Shown in pieces: positions 60,699-64,000 of a stretch of DNA of 64,000 nucleotides. The translations under genes were made by a program, and so were the position numbers. The notes under the pieces were generated by a model, which was not told the origin of the DNA, searched no databases, and was given only the letters and a program-made list of their open reading frames with translations. Origin of the DNA: UTCHB3 sp964371075 (GTDB lineage: Bacteria > Bacteroidota > Ignavibacteria > Ignavibacteriales > Ignavibacteriaceae); contig CAYJKN010000001.1 in assembly GCA_964371075.1 (NCBI GenBank), positions 1,054,001 through 1,118,000 on the forward strand, read 5' to 3'. Every line of letters starts with the position of its first letter. The stretch's first letter is position 1.

Positions 60699-60783
60699 GA
60701 TCTGTATCCTAATTAATTTAACAATTTTACAAATCTAAAATAGTTAAAAATGTTGGTTGCATTCGGGCAGGAATTAGAGTATA

Positions 60784-60859
60784 AATAAAAAAACCCCGGC
60801 AATGGGGATAGCCGGGGATCGTCATTAAGGTTGACCTGTCAGGGGAAGAACAAGTCAAC
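60784..60859 (-). ncRNA. Candidate structured RNA or leader ending in an intrinsic terminator
   Basis: On the minus strand there is first a GTTGAC/GTCAAC stem (60830-60835 and 60854-60859), then the CCCCGGC/GCCGGGG stem (60794-60800 and 60811-60817), followed by seven U. No minus-strand gene lies immediately upstream, since the neighbour at 60982 runs the other way. The terminator must therefore end a short transcript started within ~150 bp, either a small RNA or an attenuated leader of the PD40-amidase operon. Confidence 0.45.
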
Positions 60860-60981
60860 AAAATCTGTAAAATTTATGTGTAAATATATAAAAGTTTTTT
60901 AAAAAATCATAATTTTTCTTCTAATTTGCTTATCTTTTTGAGTGGTTACAAAAATTTTTTGATCAAAATTTAAGATAGTAT

Positions 60982-62091
60982 ATGAAAAATGTAATTGTAC
61001 TCGGCGCAGGAATGGTCGGCAGGGCAATAGCCAGAGACCTCAATCAAACCTGCAAAGTAACTTCGGTTGACCTTGATGAAGGAAATCTCTCTTTCCTGTC
61101 AGAATTTGGAATTAATACAGTATCTGCTGACCTTTCAGATCCAAAAAGAGTGAAGGAAATTATTAAGGATGCTGACCTTGTGGTTGGTGCAGTTCCCGGA
61201 TTTATGGGTTATAAAACTGTTGAAACTGTAATTTCAGCAGGCAAAAATATTGTTGATATCTCCTTCTTTCCGGAGGATTATAATGATCTGAACCACCTGG
61301 CAAAAAAACACGGGGTTACTGCCATCGTGGATTTTGGGGTTGCCCCGGGGCTAAGTAACATGTGGTTTGGAAATCAATTTGCAAAAGGTGGGGTCAGTTT
61401 TCTTGAATGTATGGTTGGTGGTCTGCCCGCAGAAAGAAAATATCCATTCCAATATAAAGCACCATTTTCCCCCGTGGATGTTCTCGAAGAATATACCCGA
61501 ACAGCAAGAGTGAAGGAAAATGGCAGAATTGTAACCAGAGAAGCTCTTTCAGGAAGTGAATTTGTCGATTTTGATGGAATTGGAACCCTCGAAGCGTTTT
61601 ATACCGACGGGTTAAGATCAATTCTGAATACTCTTGATGTTCCTGATATGCGGGAGTTAACCCTGAGATACCCGGGACATATCGACCTGATAAAAGCTCT
61701 TCGGCATACTGGATTTTTCTCAGAAGATGAGATTGAAGTGAAGGGAATGAAACTTAAACCGAGAGATTTTTCGGCTAAACTTTTATTTAAGGACTGGAAA
61801 CTTGGTGCCTCAGAACCTGAATTTACTGTTATGAGGCTTAAATCCATCAGGAAAATAAAAGGTGAGCAGGTTGAATTTAGTCAGACCCTTCTTGACCGTT
61901 ACGATGAGGCATCAGGTGTCTCTTCAATGTCAAGAACTACAGGATACACCTGTACCGCAGGAGCAGGACTAATTCTGAATGGCATCTTCACTGAAAAAGG
62001 GTGTTTCCCGCCTGAATTGATTGGTATGAAAGATGACTGTTTTTCATTTGTACTCGATCATCTTAAAGAGAGGAATATTATTCTTTCATAG
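60982..62091 (+). CDS. Saccharopine dehydrogenase-family NAD(P)-dependent enzyme
   Basis: The protein has 369 residues. The N-terminal Rossmann fold has VIVLGAGMVGRAIARDL and the acidic end of beta-2 (SVDLDE). DLVVGAVPGFMG and DFGVAPGLSNM follow, as in the saccharopine dehydrogenase / lysine 6-dehydrogenase group. The C-terminal catalytic domain (~125-345) has LRYPGHIDLIKALRHTGFF. These enzymes oxidise or form C-N bonds in lysine metabolism or spermidine-related pathways. The exact substrate is not readable. The 3' end overlaps the convergent M15 peptidase gene by 14 bp. Confidence 0.88.
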   Translation: MKNVIVLGAGMVGRAIARDLNQTCKVTSVDLDEGNLSFLSEFGINTVSADLSDPKRVKEIIKDADLVVGAVPGFMGYKTVETVISAGKNIVDISFFPEDYNDLNHLAKKHGVTAIVDFGVAPGLSNMWFGNQFAKGGVSFLECMVGGLPAERKYPFQYKAPFSPVDVLEEYTRTARVKENGRIVTREALSGSEFVDFDGIGTLEAFYTDGLRSILNTLDVPDMRELTLRYPGHIDLIKALRHTGFFSEDEIEVKGMKLKPRDFSAKLLFKDWKLGASEPEFTVMRLKSIRKIKGEQVEFSQTLLDRYDEASGVSSMSRTTGYTCTAGAGLILNGIFTEKGCFPPELIGMKDDCFSFVLDHLKERNIILS

Positions 62092-62995
62092 TTTTAAGTT
62101 TTACAGCTGCAACTATCTCGGGGCGGTATTCAAAGTGCATAGTATCGTAATGGTACCACCTGCCGCCCCATATCCAGCCGTGTTTCTCAAATATGTGGAC
62201 AATCTCTGCAGGAATACTGTTCCGAAACTTGATTGATCCGTCATTTCCCTTCTTATAACTGCGCCAGTAATCACTTTGTGAAACATTTATATCAATGGCT
62301 ATCGCAAAACTGTGTGCACTAAGGCTTTTTGTACCGGCGATGTTTCGCCAGACAAATGTTCCTGCAGGATAATTAAGATATTTTAAATACTTTTCCGGTA
62401 ATTTATCCAGCTCATCAGATATTTTTTGTAATGATTCAGCAGCTCCATTCATTTTGTTCACTATTAGAGTGGTGTTCAGGTACTTTTTGAGCCATCTGAT
62501 TTCTACAAGGTTTTTTGACACTTCCCCACTGTTATTCCCATAAACCTTTTTTAAAAACTCACTGTTTCTGAATCTCCCCGGGTCTTCATGTTTCCCCGGA
62601 ATTCCAATTTCTTTAAGCAGGGGATAATCGGACGAGAGCATTGAATGAGGATCTGCTGATGACAACAAAGTCTCATATTCATCCGCGTTTTTTTCAGCCA
62701 AATCCTGATCAGCAACATTTGAAGTTTTGAGAACCATTTTTGTTCCGTCTTTCCAGTAAATGGTATTCGCAGAGACGGAATCAATAAATTCCGGATACCC
62801 AATCACAAAAGGATGTGTCGTGGAAGTGTTGGTTCCAACATTCAATTTCACCGAATCTTCGAAGTCAACAGAATTTGCCCCTGCTGTTTTAACCTCTTGA
62901 TTCTTTTCCTGTTTGTTTTCCGATTGACAATTTACAGAAACAAAAAGCTGGAAAAAGACTACTGTATATGTTATAATTATTCTTTTAGTAAACAC
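62078..62995 (-). CDS. Exported M15-family D-alanyl-D-alanine peptidase-like protein
   Basis: The protein has 305 residues, with GTG start at 62995. A hydrophobic N-terminus ends SVNC, possibly a weak lipobox, followed by a Gln/Lys-rich linker. The C-terminal ~100 residues hold the M15 zinc site: His228 and Asp235 in SAHSFAIAIDIN, and His287 in DTMHFEYRP. Members cut peptidoglycan stem peptides. The start lies 19 bp inside the end of threonine synthase, so the genes overlap and are probably co-transcribed, a chance pairing of pathways. Confidence 0.86.
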   Translation of the reverse strand: MFTKRIIITYTVVFFQLFVSVNCQSENKQEKNQEVKTAGANSVDFEDSVKLNVGTNTSTTHPFVIGYPEFIDSVSANTIYWKDGTKMVLKTSNVADQDLAEKNADEYETLLSSADPHSMLSSDYPLLKEIGIPGKHEDPGRFRNSEFLKKVYGNNSGEVSKNLVEIRWLKKYLNTTLIVNKMNGAAESLQKISDELDKLPEKYLKYLNYPAGTFVWRNIAGTKSLSAHSFAIAIDINVSQSDYWRSYKKGNDGSIKFRNSIPAEIVHIFEKHGWIWGGRWYHYDTMHFEYRPEIVAAVKLKTMKE

Positions 62996-64000
62996 TTAAA
63001 CTCTTCATATTCTGTTCCGATTGTTTTACTGACCTTTGGTTTTGAGAGACAGGCAGCAAGTCGCTGGGGAATATTAAAATCTGCTCCGGTCGCCGATTTT
63101 ACATCATCATAAAATTTTGCTGGGTGGGCAGTGGACATCACAATAAAATGTTCTCTGGGTGACATCCTTTCCAATTCAGTAGCATATAACATTCCCACCG
63201 CAGTATGTGGATCGATCAGATAATTGTGCTCCCGGTACATCTTGCCAATTTTGTTGAGAGTCTCTTCATCACTGTAACTTTTTGCTGATACATCCCTGCG
63301 TATGGAATTAATATCACCACGATAAAGTGCGGTTATCCTCTCAAGATTGCTTGGCGACCCCACATCCATTGCGTTGGAGATGGTTTGAATTGTTGGTTGA
63401 GGAGTGAAACTACCGGTAGATAGATACTTCTCAAAAACATCGTTTTTATTCAATGCACAATAGAACCTGTGGACAGGTAATCCGGCAAATTTTGTGATTA
63501 ATCCCGCTGTAATATTTCCCAGATTGCCACTTGGAACCACAAAATTGATGGTTTCGTGCTTCTCATAATGGTTCATGTATGCATATATATAATAGACAGC
63601 CTGTGGAAGTAATCTCGCAATACTAATTGAATTAGCAGATGACAGATTAACTTTTGCTCTCAACTCTTCATCAGCAAATGCCATTTTCACCAGTCTCTGG
63701 CAATCGTCAAAATTTCCTTTAACCTCAAGTGCGGTAACATTTTTACCAAGAGTTGTTAATTGTTGCTCCTGAATTTTACTCACCTTCCCTGAAGGATATA
63801 ACAAAACAACATCAACACAATCCATCCCCAAAAAGGCATTTGCCACGGCACTTCCTGTGTCACCCGATGTAGCTACTAATATTTTACACTTTTTCCCCTC
63901 TTCGTGTAAATAAAACGACATAATATTCGCCAAAAACCTTGCTCCAAAATCCTTAAATGCAAGGGTTGGACCATGATACAACTCGGCAACTGATATATGT
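62977..64000 (-). CDS. thrC: Threonine synthase, 5' end beyond the window
   Basis: This is the C-terminal ~340 residues of a PLP enzyme that turns O-phosphohomoserine into threonine. The frame stays open to the window edge: upstream of the first visible Met it reads HISVAELYHGPT, so the real start is outside. Motifs are the PLP lysine in GPTLAFKDFGARF, LVATSGDTGSAVANAF, NSISIARLLPQAVYYIYAY (E. coli ThrC-type class) and VPSGNLGNITAGLI. It matches the ~430-residue class of threonine synthase. It is a housekeeping cytoplasmic enzyme overlapped by the M15 gene at its 3' end. Confidence 0.95.
   Translation of the reverse strand, partial: HISVAELYHGPTLAFKDFGARFLANIMSFYLHEEGKKCKILVATSGDTGSAVANAFLGMDCVDVVLLYPSGKVSKIQEQQLTTLGKNVTALEVKGNFDDCQRLVKMAFADEELRAKVNLSSANSISIARLLPQAVYYIYAYMNHYEKHETINFVVPSGNLGNITAGLITKFAGLPVHRFYCALNKNDVFEKYLSTGSFTPQPTIQTISNAMDVGSPSNLERITALYRGDINSIRRDVSAKSYSDEETLNKIGKMYREHNYLIDPHTAVGMLYATELERMSPREHFIVMSTAHPAKFYDDVKSATGADFNIPQRLAACLSKPKVSKTIGTEYEEFKCLLKE

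Overview
The window looks like chromosomal DNA of an Ignavibacteria-type bacterium (Chlorobiota/Bacteroidota side). It is AT-rich. At least seven large exported proteins end in a type IX secretion (T9SS) C-terminal sorting domain of the form NYPNPFNPxT...SGVYxYxL...KM.L.K. A PorV/PorQ-like protein and a CarboxypepD_reg/TonB receptor are present, yet several genes keep clear GGAG-type ribosome binding sites. The taxon is inferred from gene content, not from a marker gene. A run of 100 N at 45606-45705 shows that this is a draft scaffold. I saw no rRNA or tRNA genes and no CRISPR array.

Left part (1-12.9 kb): repeat debris; an exported WD40-caspase fusion; a small membrane protein; an orphan phage terminase pair (TerS/TerL) with no other phage genes; then two large T9SS cargo proteins (a 1356-residue beta-helix protein and an FG-GAP/VCBS-type protein).

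Middle part (12.9-40.2 kb): a glycan-use locus, mostly on the minus strand. It encodes two GH144-type (PF10091) endo-beta-1,2-glucanase homologues (one T9SS-secreted, one probable periplasmic lipoprotein), a cytoplasmic GH94 phosphorylase, a cytoplasmic GH2 enzyme, a six-hairpin glycosidase-like protein with carbohydrate-binding modules, two CBM9-like T9SS proteins, a TonB receptor, a 1089-residue surface protein, a PorV/PorQ-like protein, a MalFG-type ABC importer with its binding lipoprotein (no ATPase here), and a LacI-type regulator. A beta-1,2-glucan or sophoro-oligosaccharide pathway is the most economical reading: surface cleavage, TonB import without SusD, periplasmic trimming, ABC import, then phosphorolysis and hydrolysis. 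The substrate is inferred from GH144 alone.

Right part (40.2-64 kb): a missed 53-residue membrane protein, an exported transglutaminase-like protein, TRAP permeases DctQM without a binding protein, a BNR-type T9SS protein, a 48-bp tandem repeat around the gap, a CDF metal transporter coupled to a LexA/CI-like S24 repressor, a small protein with five CPxxG motifs, a TSUP exporter, a Wzi-like barrel, an orphan Cas6 that has lost its usual catalytic His, a TPR protein whose CHAT domain is cut short where it overlaps cas6, a CHASE2 adenylate cyclase, two Hsp20 genes behind a sigma-54-like promoter, an amidase with T9SS tail, a PD40 propeller protein, a saccharopine dehydrogenase-like enzyme, an M15 peptidase and the 3' part of threonine synthase.

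Non-coding structure is unusually rich. Short-period (7-8 bp) degenerate tandem arrays recur in intergenic DNA and often abut stop codons. A hairpin repeat family with a conserved CTAC-type head occurs as singles and as the 48-bp array. Several clear intrinsic terminators define the transcription units.
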